The position numbers were made by a program, and so were the translations under genes. From NCBI GenBank assembly GCA_046296415.1, contig JBKBLN010000002.1:992001-1056000 (forward strand): 64,000 nucleotides of DNA, read 5' to 3'. This document shows, piece after piece, positions 28,681-37,849 of this stretch. The stretch is from CAYNRA01 sp046296415 (GTDB lineage Bacteria > Bacteroidota > Bacteroidia > Cytophagales > Spirosomataceae). The notes beneath the pieces were generated by a model, which ran no database searches, was not told the DNA's origin, and saw nothing but the letters and a program-made list of their open reading frames with translations. Numbering within the stretch: the first letter of the stretch is position 1; every line of letters starts with the position of its first letter.

Positions 28681-29653
28681 GAATCACCACGGTTCTTGGG
28701 GTGATGATTTTATTTTTCTTTTCAATAATATCCAGTAACATCTCGGCTGAGGACTGCCCCATTTCGACAGCGGGTTGAACGATGGTCGACAAGGGTGGAT
28801 CGAGAAGATTAGCGACTTTTAGGTTGGAAAAGCCAATGAACGCAATGTCCTCAGGGATTCGTTTGCCCGTTTCTTTGACTGCGGCAAAGCAATTGAGAGC
28901 CACTCGGTCGCTGGCGGTAAGGAAGGCATCTGGATGATGATCACGAACGAGTTGATGGACAGCTTGATGGGCCTCTTCTTGCCGAAAACTAAGGTATCGG
29001 ACCAACGACTCGTCATACGGAATTTGATGATCCCGTAATGCATCTTGGTAGCCAGCCAGGCGTTCTTTGGTAATTGACAAATAGGGAGGAGAGGTCATGT
29101 GGGCGATTCGTTTTCTCCCTTGTTGAATCAAGTGTTGTGTTGCTTGGTAGGCACCTTGGTAATTATCGGCAACGACTTTAAAGCCCGTCACTTGTTCGGG
29201 AACGCGATCAAAAAATACCAGTGGGAATTCTTCGGACTGTAACTTGGCCAGGTGATCTACACTTTGTGAATTCCCTGCCATGGAGATAATTAATCCATCA
29301 ACTTTCCGGGCACGAACGTGCGCTAAGTTGATCAGTTCCCTTTCGATGGACTCATGGCTTTGAAAGATTACGACATGGTAACCTCGGTTATAGGCAATGG
29401 CTTCGATCCCGTTGATGGCCTGAGAAAAAAAGTGATTGGCTATTTCGGGAACAATTACCCCAATGGAGCGAGATCGGTTTTCTTTGAGGCTTAGGGCAAT
29501 AGGATTGGGGCGATAATTGACGGACTCTGCGTATTCAATGACAAGTTTTTTGGTTTCGGGACTAATTTCGTAGCTACCTCGTAGTGCCCGTGAAACGGTG
29601 GAGGTAGATACATTAAGTGCTTTAGCGATATCTTTGATGGTAACCGATTCCAA
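28646..29653 (-). CDS. LacI-family transcriptional regulator of the pectin/hexuronate locus
   Basis: This 335-residue LacI/GalR protein has an N-terminal HTH (VTIKDIAKALNVSTSTVSRAL, about 4-24) with hinge helix (YRPNPIALSL), then a periplasmic-binding-protein-like effector domain (about 60-330) with GVIVPEIANHFFS and FIGFSNLKVANLLDPPLSTI. It is divergent from kduD, and an inverted repeat sits in the shared promoter (29747-29770); a second copy precedes the GH105 gene. By context it senses a pectin breakdown product such as KDG or a uronate and derepresses both operons. The effector is inferred, not shown. The 3' end overlaps the helicase gene. Confidence 0.92.
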   Translation of the reverse strand: MESVTIKDIAKALNVSTSTVSRALRGSYEISPETKKLVIEYAESVNYRPNPIALSLKENRSRSIGVIVPEIANHFFSQAINGIEAIAYNRGYHVVIFQSHESIERELINLAHVRARKVDGLIISMAGNSQSVDHLAKLQSEEFPLVFFDRVPEQVTGFKVVADNYQGAYQATQHLIQQGRKRIAHMTSPPYLSITKERLAGYQDALRDHQIPYDESLVRYLSFRQEEAHQAVHQLVRDHHPDAFLTASDRVALNCFAAVKETGKRIPEDIAFIGFSNLKVANLLDPPLSTIVQPAVEMGQSSAEMLLDIIEKKNKIITPRTVVIPTEVIVRKSSL

Positions 29654-29746
29654 ATGTATAGGTAATTTTTGGGTCTGAGTAGGTAAATATACAAGGAAGT
29701 TCGGGTTTTAGCTACCCATTAAAAAATTAATAAAAGCCAATTCTCT

Positions 29747-29770
29747 GATAACGTTCCCGAAAACGTTTGC
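29747..29770. promoter_or_regulatory. Candidate LacI-type operator in front of kduD
   Basis: Inverted repeat of 9-base arms (gataacgtt and aacgtttgc) with a 6-base spacer; 7 of 9 positions pair. Its right half and the following bases (ttgcataaa) match the site at 33883-33906. Position between divergent regulator and kduD fits autoregulation. Confidence 0.6.
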
Positions 29771-29840
29771 ATAAATAAAATCCAAAACTTCCTTGGTATT
29801 CTATCCTATTCCTGCCCAAATTGATGGAAAAACGTCCTTC

Positions 29841-30620
29841 ATGACATCATCTTCCTTGCTTTCTTTATTTGATTTAACGGGTAAAACGGCCCTAGTAACA
29901 GGTTGTAACCGAGGAATCGGCCTAGCCATGGCGGAAGCGTTGGCTGAGGCGGGAGCTAACATTTTGGGGGTTTCGGCCTCCATGCCCCTTGGGGATAGCG
30001 ACATTCGCCGAGCGGTTGAGCAACACGGCAGGCAATTTACTCCGTACCAGGTAAATATGTTGGACCGGGAGGCCATCAAACATTGGATCAACCAGGTTCG
30101 AGAGGCTCATCCTGTCGTGGATATTTTAATCAATAATGCGGGCACTATTCGACGGAGCCCGGCGGCTGAACATCCTGATGAGGATTGGGATGCCGTATTA
30201 GCGATCAATTTGGATGCACCTTTTATTTTGGCGAGGGAGTTTGGACGCGATATGGTGGCAAGGGGAAGTGGAAAGATCATTTTCACGGCCTCCTTATTGA
30301 GTTTTCAAGGAGGAATCTGGGTTCCGGGTTATTCGGCGAGCAAGGGGGCCATAGCGAGTTTAGTCAAAGCTTTAGCGAACGAATGGGCGGGGTCTGGAGT
30401 CAACGTCAATGCCATCGCTCCCGGTTATGTAGTCACAGACAATACGGAGGCTTTGCGAAAAGATCCTGTTCGTTCTACAACCATTTTACAACGAATCCCA
30501 GCAGGTCGTTGGGCTGAACCCACTGATTTTCGAGGCCCAGTTGTGTTTTTAGCTTCTGAGGCATCAAGTTATATTCATGGTACACTTCTGACCGTTGATG
30601 GCGGTTGGATGGGTCGATAA
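29841..30620 (+). CDS. kduD: 2-dehydro-3-deoxy-D-gluconate 5-dehydrogenase
   Basis: KduD, a short-chain dehydrogenase, reduces 2,5-diketo-3-deoxygluconate to 2-keto-3-deoxygluconate (KDG) with NAD(P)H, the last step that channels unsaturated uronates from pectin into KDG. Visible are the Rossmann motif TGCNRGIG, NNAGTIRR, the catalytic Ser/Tyr/Lys set with YSASKGA, the SGVNVNAIAPGYVVTDNTEALR phrase typical of KduD, and the closing HGTLLTVDGGWMGR. The ORF is open from 29793, but the ATG at 29841 (TSSSLLSLFDLTGKTALVTG) gives the normal N-terminus and 259 residues. It is 13 bases ahead of kduI. Confidence 0.93.
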   Translation: MTSSSLLSLFDLTGKTALVTGCNRGIGLAMAEALAEAGANILGVSASMPLGDSDIRRAVEQHGRQFTPYQVNMLDREAIKHWINQVREAHPVVDILINNAGTIRRSPAAEHPDEDWDAVLAINLDAPFILAREFGRDMVARGSGKIIFTASLLSFQGGIWVPGYSASKGAIASLVKALANEWAGSGVNVNAIAPGYVVTDNTEALRKDPVRSTTILQRIPAGRWAEPTDFRGPVVFLASEASSYIHGTLLTVDGGWMGR

Positions 30621-30633
30621 TCTCTCATTTCCT

Positions 30634-31467
30634 ATGTTTTTTACCAAACCAGCACACAGCGCCCGAGAGGCGAGTTCAATGTCTACAGACGAACGCCGCG
30701 AGGCCTTTTTAGTGGACAATTTGTTTCAGCCTGATACTTGGGCCTTAACCTACACCTTTTACGACCGTTTACTTGTCGGCGGTATTTTGCCATTGAGCAA
30801 CCCGATGATTTTGCCCAATCCGATTGAAATTCGCAGCGAGTATTTCTTGGAGAGGCGCGAATTAGGGGTCATCAACATTGGAGGGAGTGGCCTCATTTGG
30901 GTAGATGGCGTATCCTATGCCTTGGAGACGTTGGATGCCCTCTACATTGGAAAAGGGTGTCGGGAGGTTAAGTTCGAATCAGCCGATGCACAAAATCCAG
31001 CGAAATTTTATTTGTTATCTGCACCCGCTCACCAAAAATACCCGACCACTCGCATGACGAAGGAAGAGGCATCGCCCTTGCACTTGGGTGATCAGACGAC
31101 TGCGAACCGACGGACAATTTATAAGTACATTCATTTGGGCGGAATCGCCAGTTGTCAACTCGTCATGGGACTGACCGTCCTTGATCCAGGGAATGTATGG
31201 AATACCATGCCACCCCACACACATGACCGCCGAAGTGAAGTTTATTTGTATTTCCAAGTTCCTGAAGGCCAAGCGGTTTTACACATGATGGGAACTCCCC
31301 AAACCACGCAACCACTTTGGGTACAAAATGAGCAGGTGGTATTATCTCCTCATTGGTCGATCCACGCTGGAGCCGGCACGACAAATTATGCATTTATCTG
31401 GGGTATGGCGGGAGAAAACCTTGATTTTACTGACATGGATCCAGCTCCAATTTCGACCCTTCGTTAA
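30634..31467 (+). CDS. kduI: 5-dehydro-4-deoxy-D-glucuronate isomerase
   Basis: KduI isomerises 5-keto-4-deoxyuronate, the product of unsaturated galacturonate opening, to 2,5-diketo-3-deoxygluconate, the KduD substrate. The 277-residue protein is a double cupin. The zinc-site phrase NTMPPHTHDRRSEVYLYF, the final IHAGAGTTNYAFIWGMAGEN and the LGVINIGG segment are clear family features. The frame is open upstream to 30595 over the kduD end, but the ATG at 30634 (FFTKPAHSAREASSMST) avoids that overlap. It is followed after three bases by the esterase-polygalacturonase gene. Confidence 0.95.
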   Translation: MFFTKPAHSAREASSMSTDERREAFLVDNLFQPDTWALTYTFYDRLLVGGILPLSNPMILPNPIEIRSEYFLERRELGVINIGGSGLIWVDGVSYALETLDALYIGKGCREVKFESADAQNPAKFYLLSAPAHQKYPTTRMTKEEASPLHLGDQTTANRRTIYKYIHLGGIASCQLVMGLTVLDPGNVWNTMPPHTHDRRSEVYLYFQVPEGQAVLHMMGTPQTTQPLWVQNEQVVLSPHWSIHAGAGTTNYAFIWGMAGENLDFTDMDPAPISTLR

Positions 31468-31470
31468 GCA

Positions 31471-33795
31471 ATGAAAAAAAGCCTGTTTTTATCCCTACCC
31501 CTTCTTTGGGCCCTTATTTCATTCATCTCAGCACCCAAGCAACGGGTGTTCTTGATTGGGGATTCCACGATGGCTCCCAAGAAATCCATTGATCGGCCTG
31601 AGACCGGCTGGGGGGAAGCTTTTGTCGATTTGTTTACTCAAGCCGTGACGATCGAAAACCATGCGGTCAATGGGCGAAGCACCCGTAGTTTTCGGACCCT
31701 AGGGCATTGGAAAAAGGTCTTGGATGCCCTCCAACCCGGGGATATTGTACTGATTCAATTTGGACATAATGATGCGAAGGAAAGTGATACGGCTCGTTAT
31801 GCGGCACCCCAAACCGACTATCGACAAAATTTGAATCGGTATATCGACGAAATCGAATCCAAAAATGCCCAAGCCATTTTGGTTACACCCGTGATGCGTC
31901 GAAATTTCAATGATCAAGGGCAATTGGTGGATGGGCATGGTGACTACCCCAAGGTGGTACGGTCTATTGCAGTTTCTCGAAACATTCCCTTGGTTGATTT
32001 ACACGCCACCAGCTCTGAGTGGTTGCAAAAAGAGGGATCTGAAGCCACCAAGCGGGTTTTTATGCACTATCCGGGCGGTATATTTCCTAAATTTCCGCAA
32101 GGCATTGAAGACAACACCCATTTTTCGCCCTATGGGGCGGAAATCATGGCCAAATTAGTTGCCAAAGAGCTTGTTCGCCTTGGTCACCCATTGCGAAACT
32201 TTTTGAAGCCTTCGCCTTACCCTCAACATGGCCTGTATCAACTACCTACCGTGTATGCCCCGGTTTTCCGACAGGATACATTCCTCATTACGCGGTATGG
32301 AGCTGTGGGCAATGGGACTCGCCTGGCTACATTTGCGATCCAGCAGGCCATTGACGAGGCGCATCGGGCAGGTGGTGGCGTAGTCCTGATACCCGCTGGA
32401 TTGTGGTTAACCGGCCCCATCACGATAAAAAGCCATGTCAATGTGCATGCCCAAGCGGGAGCACTCATTCAATTTACCCCCGATCGACAGGCCTATCCGA
32501 TCGTGGAGACCACCTGGGAGGGTCAAACCGCCTATCGATGCCAAGCACCAATCTCAGCGGTTGGGCAGGTGAATATTGCCATCACAGGGCCGGGTATTTG
32601 GGATGGTTCGGGTGATGTATGGAAGCCGGTTAAAAAGTCGAAACTGACAGGAAGTCAATGGTCAAGTTATGTAAAACAGGGCGGCGTAGTCAACAAAAAA
32701 GGGGATATGTGGTATCCTTCTGAGTCCTCTCGATTGGGTCATGAAGAGGCCAACAATTGGGCTGGTAAACTGGACGCAGGAAAATCGAAAGAGGATCAAG
32801 AGTTGATACGGGATTTTCTTCGGCCTAATATGGTCAGCTTCACGCGGTGTCAGGGAATTTTGATTGAGGATGTCACCTTTCAGAACTCACCTGCCTGGAC
32901 GCTTCATCCCTTATTATCCCAACACATTACGTTGCGGAGAGTACAAGTCAAAAATCCTTGGTATGGGCAAAATAACGATGCATTGGATTTAGAATCTTGC
33001 CAATATGGATTGGTGGAGGGATGTCGTTTTGATACAGGGGATGATGCCATCACCTTAAAATCGGGCCGAGATGCCCAAGGCCGAGCTCGAGGGGTGGCAA
33101 CTGCGCACATGTTGTTTCGGGATAATGTTGTTTTCCATGGCCACGGAGGATTTGTGATTGGCTCTGAAATGTCGGGGGGGGTTCATGATATTTTCATTAC
33201 CAACAGTCAATTTTTAGGAACTGACATCGGTTTACGCTTCAAAACGACACGGGGAAGAGGAGGCGAAGTGGCCAGAATCTACATATCAGACATTTTCATG
33301 AATCAAATTCCTGGCGAGGCCTTATTGTTTGATATGTATTATGCGGCAAAAGATCCGATTCCCTTGGAGGGTGAAAAGTACGAGGAACCTACCCGAGAGG
33401 TTCGACCCGTGGATGAAACAACGCCCGTATTTCGGGACTTTTATTTAGAACGGATTTATGCTTATGGTGCCAAAACAGCCATTCGAATGACGGGTATACC
33501 CGAAATGCCCGTTCGAAACATTCGGATCAAGGACGCGGCGTTTGAATCAAAAGAGGGGATTCAACTCACCGAAGTGGAGGGCATCTATTTGGACCAAATT
33601 CAATTATCAAACCCGACCATCGACCTTTACGAAGCGCGCGAGGTTCATTTTCAACAGATCAAAACCCAACTAGCGCAACCGACTCGGCTGATCATTCGAG
33701 GTAAGGAGAGTAAAAGAATCCACTGGATAGGAAATACCAAACCCAAGGTGGAGGGTCCTCAAGCCAGCGTTCTAATATTCAAGAAATCCAATTAG
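31471..33795 (+). CDS. Secreted fusion: rhamnogalacturonan acetylesterase (CE12-like) plus polygalacturonase (GH28)
   Basis: This 774-residue enzyme has a signal peptide (about 1-21) and two catalytic modules. Residues 25-240 are an SGNH esterase: block I GDSTMAP with nucleophile Ser32, block III GHND (98-101) and the Asp214/His217 dyad in DNTHFS. This is the rhamnogalacturonan acetylesterase type that strips acetyl groups from pectin. Residues about 265-774 form a GH28 beta-helix with NNDALD (about 501-506), GDDAITLKSG (about 520), GHGG (about 556) and RFKTTRG (about 588), the four polygalacturonase active-site motifs. Deacetylation and backbone hydrolysis are thus tied in one secreted or periplasmic polypeptide. 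Third gene of the kduD operon. Confidence 0.92.
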   Translation: MKKSLFLSLPLLWALISFISAPKQRVFLIGDSTMAPKKSIDRPETGWGEAFVDLFTQAVTIENHAVNGRSTRSFRTLGHWKKVLDALQPGDIVLIQFGHNDAKESDTARYAAPQTDYRQNLNRYIDEIESKNAQAILVTPVMRRNFNDQGQLVDGHGDYPKVVRSIAVSRNIPLVDLHATSSEWLQKEGSEATKRVFMHYPGGIFPKFPQGIEDNTHFSPYGAEIMAKLVAKELVRLGHPLRNFLKPSPYPQHGLYQLPTVYAPVFRQDTFLITRYGAVGNGTRLATFAIQQAIDEAHRAGGGVVLIPAGLWLTGPITIKSHVNVHAQAGALIQFTPDRQAYPIVETTWEGQTAYRCQAPISAVGQVNIAITGPGIWDGSGDVWKPVKKSKLTGSQWSSYVKQGGVVNKKGDMWYPSESSRLGHEEANNWAGKLDAGKSKEDQELIRDFLRPNMVSFTRCQGILIEDVTFQNSPAWTLHPLLSQHITLRRVQVKNPWYGQNNDALDLESCQYGLVEGCRFDTGDDAITLKSGRDAQGRARGVATAHMLFRDNVVFHGHGGFVIGSEMSGGVHDIFITNSQFLGTDIGLRFKTTRGRGGEVARIYISDIFMNQIPGEALLFDMYYAAKDPIPLEGEKYEEPTREVRPVDETTPVFRDFYLERIYAYGAKTAIRMTGIPEMPVRNIRIKDAAFESKEGIQLTEVEGIYLDQIQLSNPTIDLYEAREVHFQQIKTQLAQPTRLIIRGKESKRIHWIGNTKPKVEGPQASVLIFKKSN

Positions 33796-33882
33796 ATTCT
33801 TGAATTCATACAATTTGAACTTTAAATAAAGAAGCGAATCCTGAACCCACGAGAAAGAGTTCTCAATCCCGGACCATTTACC

Positions 33883-33906
33883 GCAATCGTTGTCGTGAAC
33901 GATTGC
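33883..33906. promoter_or_regulatory. Candidate LacI-type operator in front of the GH105-uxa operon
   Basis: Perfect inverted repeat gcaatcgtt / aacgattgc with 6-base spacer, followed by ataaa as at the kduD site. It lies 111 bases before the GH105 start, in a 222-base gap that otherwise shows only a weak hairpin at the preceding stop codon. Confidence 0.65.
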
Positions 33907-34017
33907 ATAAAAATTTACACGGTCTTCATTGGAATCGAGGGGTGAACCTGTTAAACTCAAAAGAAGATTGACCTAGCTTTCGGTCTCCTTCTTGGAAAAA
34001 GATAAATTTTATATCAG

Positions 34018-35916
34018 ATGAGAACCTATTGGATTGGACTGTTTCTTCTTGGTTTTCGAGTGGCCTCGGCTCAGGTGTCGGTGGATCTAGGAAAAACCAT
34101 GATGTATTTGCATCAAGACTCCATCGCGTATGCGGATGAAGGCAAAAAAGCTCGATGGGATTATGAACAAGGAATCTTATTGAAAGCCATGGAACGGCTA
34201 TGGGAGCATACAGGAGATGTCCGGTATTTCAAGTATGTGCAGCGGCAGATCGACCCATTCATTTCAGAAAATGGGGAGATTGCCACTTACGAAATAGCCA
34301 AGTATAACATTGATATGATTACACCTGGCCGCACGCTGTTAACCTTGTACCAACAAACCCTGCCCAAGAAAGAAAAATACAAACGGGCGGCAGATCTCCT
34401 TCTTCAACAAATCGAAAAACAACCCCGGACTCAAGAGGGAGGATTTTGGCATAAACAAATTTACCCATATCAAATGTGGTTGGATGGCCTGTACATGGGT
34501 CAACCGTTTTATGCCGAATATGCTCAAGTCTTCCAAAAGCCAACCTATTTTGATGACATTGTCAATCAATTTGTATGGATGGAGCGACATGCGCGGGATC
34601 CCCAAACCGGATTACTATACCATGCCTGGGATGAAAGCAAACAACAGGCTTGGGCCGACAAAGTAACTGGCCAATCCCCCAACTTTTGGACACGCGCCAT
34701 GGGCTGGTACGCCATGGCGTTGGTGGATGTGCTGGATTACATCCCTGTTCAGCACCCCAGAAGAGTCGAACTGATCGCTATTTTAAATCGATTTTTACCC
34801 GCCCTTCTTCCATTTCAAGATCCTAAAACGGGAGGGTGGTATCAAGTAACTAATCGGCCAGAGGTTCCAGGAAACTACATCGAGACGTCTGGCACCTCGA
34901 TGTTCATTTATGCGTTGGCCAAGTCGGTTCGAAAGCGATACATTGCCCCTATTTATTTAGCAGCTGCAAAAAAGGCCTTTGATGGCATCCAAAAGCATTT
35001 TCTAACCCGAGACGAGTTGGGCTATTTGCACTTGGAAAATACGGTTTCGGTTAGTGGTTTGGGAGGAAAACCTTATCGGGATGGAAGTGTGGCTTATTAT
35101 CTTTCTGAAAAAATCCGCCGGGATGATCTCAAAGGTGTGGGGCCACTCATCTTTGCAGCCATTGAGATGGAAATAGCGGAATCTCCTCGAGTAGACAAGC
35201 CTGTTCAAGTGGGGTTGGATTACCATTTCAATCGGGAATTTAGAAAAGATGAAACGGGCCAGATGGTTCCTTATCATTATACGTGGGAGGACCGACTGCA
35301 TTCTGGATTTTGGTGGTGGGGACAGGCTTTCGAGCGGTATGGCGCTACCCTACAGAGGATTCAAAAGGCCCCAAAACGGACCGATTTGGATCCCTTGTCG
35401 GTGTATATCATCGTAGACCCGGACACACGCAAAGAAAGTGAGAAACCAAATTTTATGGATCCAACGACAGTCAAGGAAATTCAGGCTTGGGTAAAATCGG
35501 GCGGTACGTTGGTTCTAATGGCCAATGATTCGGCCAATTGTGAACTTCCTAAATTCAATACATTGGCGAAAGTATTTGGAATTGAATTTACCAATACCAA
35601 TCTCAACATGGTAGTAAATAATCAATTTGAGCAAGGATCTGTGCAGATTGTTTCAGGAAATCGTATCTTTAAAAACACGCAGGAAATCTTTGTCAAAGAA
35701 TTATCCGTTTTAGCTGTACAACCTCCCGCGCAAGCCTTAGTACAGAAAGAAGGCTCGACCATCATAGCGGTTAGTACCTTCGGGAAGGGCCGTGTTTTTG
35801 CGATTGGAGATCCTTGGTTGTACAACGAATATGTGGATGGACGAAAGATCCCGGCGAACTATCAAAATTATTCAGCATTACACGACCTAACCCGATGGCT
35901 ACTCAATCTACCCTGA
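34018..35916 (+). CDS. GH105 unsaturated rhamnogalacturonyl hydrolase with a C-terminal extra domain
   Basis: YteR/RhiN-type hydrolases remove the 4,5-unsaturated galacturonic acid left at oligomer ends by pectin lyases. A signal peptide (about 1-18, ending VASAQ) precedes an alpha/alpha-barrel (about 25-380) with WDYEQG, YQMWLDGLYMGQPF (candidate acid Asp156), FWTRAMGWYAMALVDVLD and GTSMFIYALAKS, all standard for GH105. After a linker, residues about 455-632 form an extra domain (VYIIVDPDT, VKSGGTLVLMAN, FGKGRVFAIGDPWLYNEY) with the look of a DUF4350 or glutamine-amidotransferase-like fold. Plain GH105 enzymes are about 370 residues, so this is an enlarged form. First gene of the uxa operon. 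Confidence 0.92.
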   Translation: MRTYWIGLFLLGFRVASAQVSVDLGKTMMYLHQDSIAYADEGKKARWDYEQGILLKAMERLWEHTGDVRYFKYVQRQIDPFISENGEIATYEIAKYNIDMITPGRTLLTLYQQTLPKKEKYKRAADLLLQQIEKQPRTQEGGFWHKQIYPYQMWLDGLYMGQPFYAEYAQVFQKPTYFDDIVNQFVWMERHARDPQTGLLYHAWDESKQQAWADKVTGQSPNFWTRAMGWYAMALVDVLDYIPVQHPRRVELIAILNRFLPALLPFQDPKTGGWYQVTNRPEVPGNYIETSGTSMFIYALAKSVRKRYIAPIYLAAAKKAFDGIQKHFLTRDELGYLHLENTVSVSGLGGKPYRDGSVAYYLSEKIRRDDLKGVGPLIFAAIEMEIAESPRVDKPVQVGLDYHFNREFRKDETGQMVPYHYTWEDRLHSGFWWWGQAFERYGATLQRIQKAPKRTDLDPLSVYIIVDPDTRKESEKPNFMDPTTVKEIQAWVKSGGTLVLMANDSANCELPKFNTLAKVFGIEFTNTNLNMVVNNQFEQGSVQIVSGNRIFKNTQEIFVKELSVLAVQPPAQALVQKEGSTIIAVSTFGKGRVFAIGDPWLYNEYVDGRKIPANYQNYSALHDLTRWLLNLP

Positions 35917-36356
35917 TGCACCGCTTGGGCATCCTCCTCTTTTGCCTGGCATGTTGGTTACCGAGTTCCTCGTTGCAGGCGCAAGGTTCATGCCCACAAG
36001 TGAAACTTGTGTTTGATCAGCTTATGACTCAGTTGGTTGATCCAACCGAAGTCGGATTACAGGATTTGACACATCCAAAATTATCCTATGGACATTCAAA
36101 TGGCCGGATTGAAAATCAGATGGACTTCATTCAAGCGCTCGTTAGTGGAAAGTCCGATTTCAAATCCATCAGCAGTTCCTCTTTTTTATGTGAAGGGACG
36201 GCGCAAACCGCTTTTATCCGTCAGGATTTAACGGCGAACATCCAGGATGGTGGTATCGATCAGACCATCCATCTTCACGTATTGTATGTATTTACCTTGG
36301 AACAAAAGACTTGGAAATTGATTGCGCGCCAAGCTGTTAAACGAAATCCTTCATGA
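35916..36356 (+). CDS. Small secreted NTF2-like (DUF4440-type) protein
   Basis: From the ATG at 35916 (sharing one base with the GH105 stop) this is a 146-residue protein with a signal peptide (LLFCLACWLPSSSLQAQG) and an NTF2-like cone fold: helices around VKLVFDQLMTQLVD, then LSYGHSNGRIENQMDFIQAL and strands ending QKTWKLIARQAVKR. Another in-frame ATG at 35895 would add seven residues. Such DUF4440-like proteins recur in Bacteroidota pectin loci. Some NTF2-like proteins are enzymes and others ligand binders, and no active site is evident here. It overlaps uxaB by ATGA, so its dose is tied to the operon. Confidence 0.8.
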   Translation: MHRLGILLFCLACWLPSSSLQAQGSCPQVKLVFDQLMTQLVDPTEVGLQDLTHPKLSYGHSNGRIENQMDFIQALVSGKSDFKSISSSSFLCEGTAQTAFIRQDLTANIQDGGIDQTIHLHVLYVFTLEQKTWKLIARQAVKRNPS

Positions 36357-37849
36357 AAATCCCACTACATCCATCTCATCCGGCGGTAATCGATCAAAAA
36401 ATTCACGAAATTTTGAAATATCCAGAAAGGATTATTCAATTTGGCACGGGTGTTTTGCTCCGTGGATTACCAGATTTTATTATTGACCAAGCCAATAAGA
36501 GCGGACATTTTAAAGGCCGAATCGTCGTGGTAAAATCCACCAATCAAGGTACCTCTGATGCTTTTTCGGACCAAGGGGGCTTGTATACCGTGTGCATCCG
36601 TGGCTGGGAAGATGGACGCGCCATCGAGCAAAACCATGTGATTTCGTCCATTAGTCGTGTTTTATCTGCCGATCAATCATGGGATACCATTTTAGACTTG
36701 GCTGCCAACCCCGATCTGGATATTCTCATTTCCAATACCACCGAAATTGGAATTCAGCTCGTTCCGGAGGATGTGCGTTCCTGTGTCCCTTCCTCCTTCC
36801 CAGGAAAGGTTTTGGCTTACTTATATGCACGTTATCAGGCGTTCTCAGGAGATGTTCAAAAAGGTATGATCATTATCCCGACAGAATTGATCTCCGACAA
36901 TGCGAAAAAGTTAGAGCACATCATTTTGGAGCTAGCTCACTTAAATCATTTTGAATCGGCTTTTATTGATTGGTTAGAAACAGCCAATACATTCTGCAAT
37001 TCGTTGGTGGATCGCATTGTTCCAGGAAAACCACAGGGTGACATGGCCACGCAAATTCAGGCCGAACTCCCTTATGTAGATGAATTAACGATCATTGCAG
37101 AACCTTATGCTTTATGGGCAATAGAAGGAGACGAAAGTTTGTTGGATCGGCTTTCTTTCTGTCGAGCAGGAGCTGGAGCCAGCTTGCACTCTTCTATTGA
37201 AAAATTCAAGGAGCTGAAGCTTCGTTTGCTAAATGGTACGCATTCCATTACCTGTGCCTTGGCTTTTCTGAGTGGATTCAAGACAGTCAAACAGGCCATG
37301 GCGGATCCTGAATTCAATCAATGGATACAAGAGGTCGCTTTGAACGAAATCGCTCCGGCTATTCCCTCTAGCGAGGTACCGCTAGACGAAGCGCATCGCT
37401 TTGCTCGCCAAGTTTTGGATCGTTTTCGAAACCCATATCTAGATCATTTTTGGATAAGCATTGCGCTCCAATACACCCAGAAGTTAAAATTGCGGATATT
37501 GCCTGTTCTTGAAAAATACCTAGAGACCCGTGGGGAAGTTCCTCCACTATTGAGTTTAGGTTTTGCCGCTTACCTTCATCTCATGCAGGTGGATGAAACC
37601 GCTACGGGGCAATTTCAGGGCCAACCTTATCAGATTCAAGATCCTATGACGGCGAATTTCGCCACGTGGTATAGTCGAGAGGAGCCGATCGTGGCGGTGG
37701 CTTTGCGTCAAATTTCCATGTGGGGAATCGACTTATCCAAATGGCCGGCATGGGAAGAGGCGGTTTTTTCTGCTTATGAAATGATTCAACATCAATTAGA
37801 CACACAAGGTATTTTGAGTTTGTCAGCATTACGACCTACCCAAGCATGA
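36353..37849 (+). CDS. uxaB: Tagaturonate reductase (altronate oxidoreductase)
   Basis: UxaB reduces D-tagaturonate, formed from galacturonate by UxaC, to D-altronate with NADH. The 498-residue polyol-dehydrogenase-type protein opens with the nucleotide-binding IIQFGTGVLLRGLPDFIIDQAN, has the ISNTTEIGI and IIPTELISDNAKKLEHI segments, and the NSLVDRIVPG and KLRLLNGTHSITCALAFLSG motifs that hold the active-site Lys and His of the family. ATGA overlaps on both sides couple it to the NTF2-like gene and uxaA. The related fructuronate reductase cannot be excluded from sequence alone, but uxaA next to it favours altronate. Confidence 0.92.
   Translation: MKIPLHPSHPAVIDQKIHEILKYPERIIQFGTGVLLRGLPDFIIDQANKSGHFKGRIVVVKSTNQGTSDAFSDQGGLYTVCIRGWEDGRAIEQNHVISSISRVLSADQSWDTILDLAANPDLDILISNTTEIGIQLVPEDVRSCVPSSFPGKVLAYLYARYQAFSGDVQKGMIIIPTELISDNAKKLEHIILELAHLNHFESAFIDWLETANTFCNSLVDRIVPGKPQGDMATQIQAELPYVDELTIIAEPYALWAIEGDESLLDRLSFCRAGAGASLHSSIEKFKELKLRLLNGTHSITCALAFLSGFKTVKQAMADPEFNQWIQEVALNEIAPAIPSSEVPLDEAHRFARQVLDRFRNPYLDHFWISIALQYTQKLKLRILPVLEKYLETRGEVPPLLSLGFAAYLHLMQVDETATGQFQGQPYQIQDPMTANFATWYSREEPIVAVALRQISMWGIDLSKWPAWEEAVFSAYEMIQHQLDTQGILSLSALRPTQA

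Noticed and set aside
33777..33810. Terminator at the end of the esterase-polygalacturonase gene (attcaagaa / ttcttgaat)
   Set aside because: Short A/T-rich stem overlapping the stop codon and not followed by a T-run; too weak to call.
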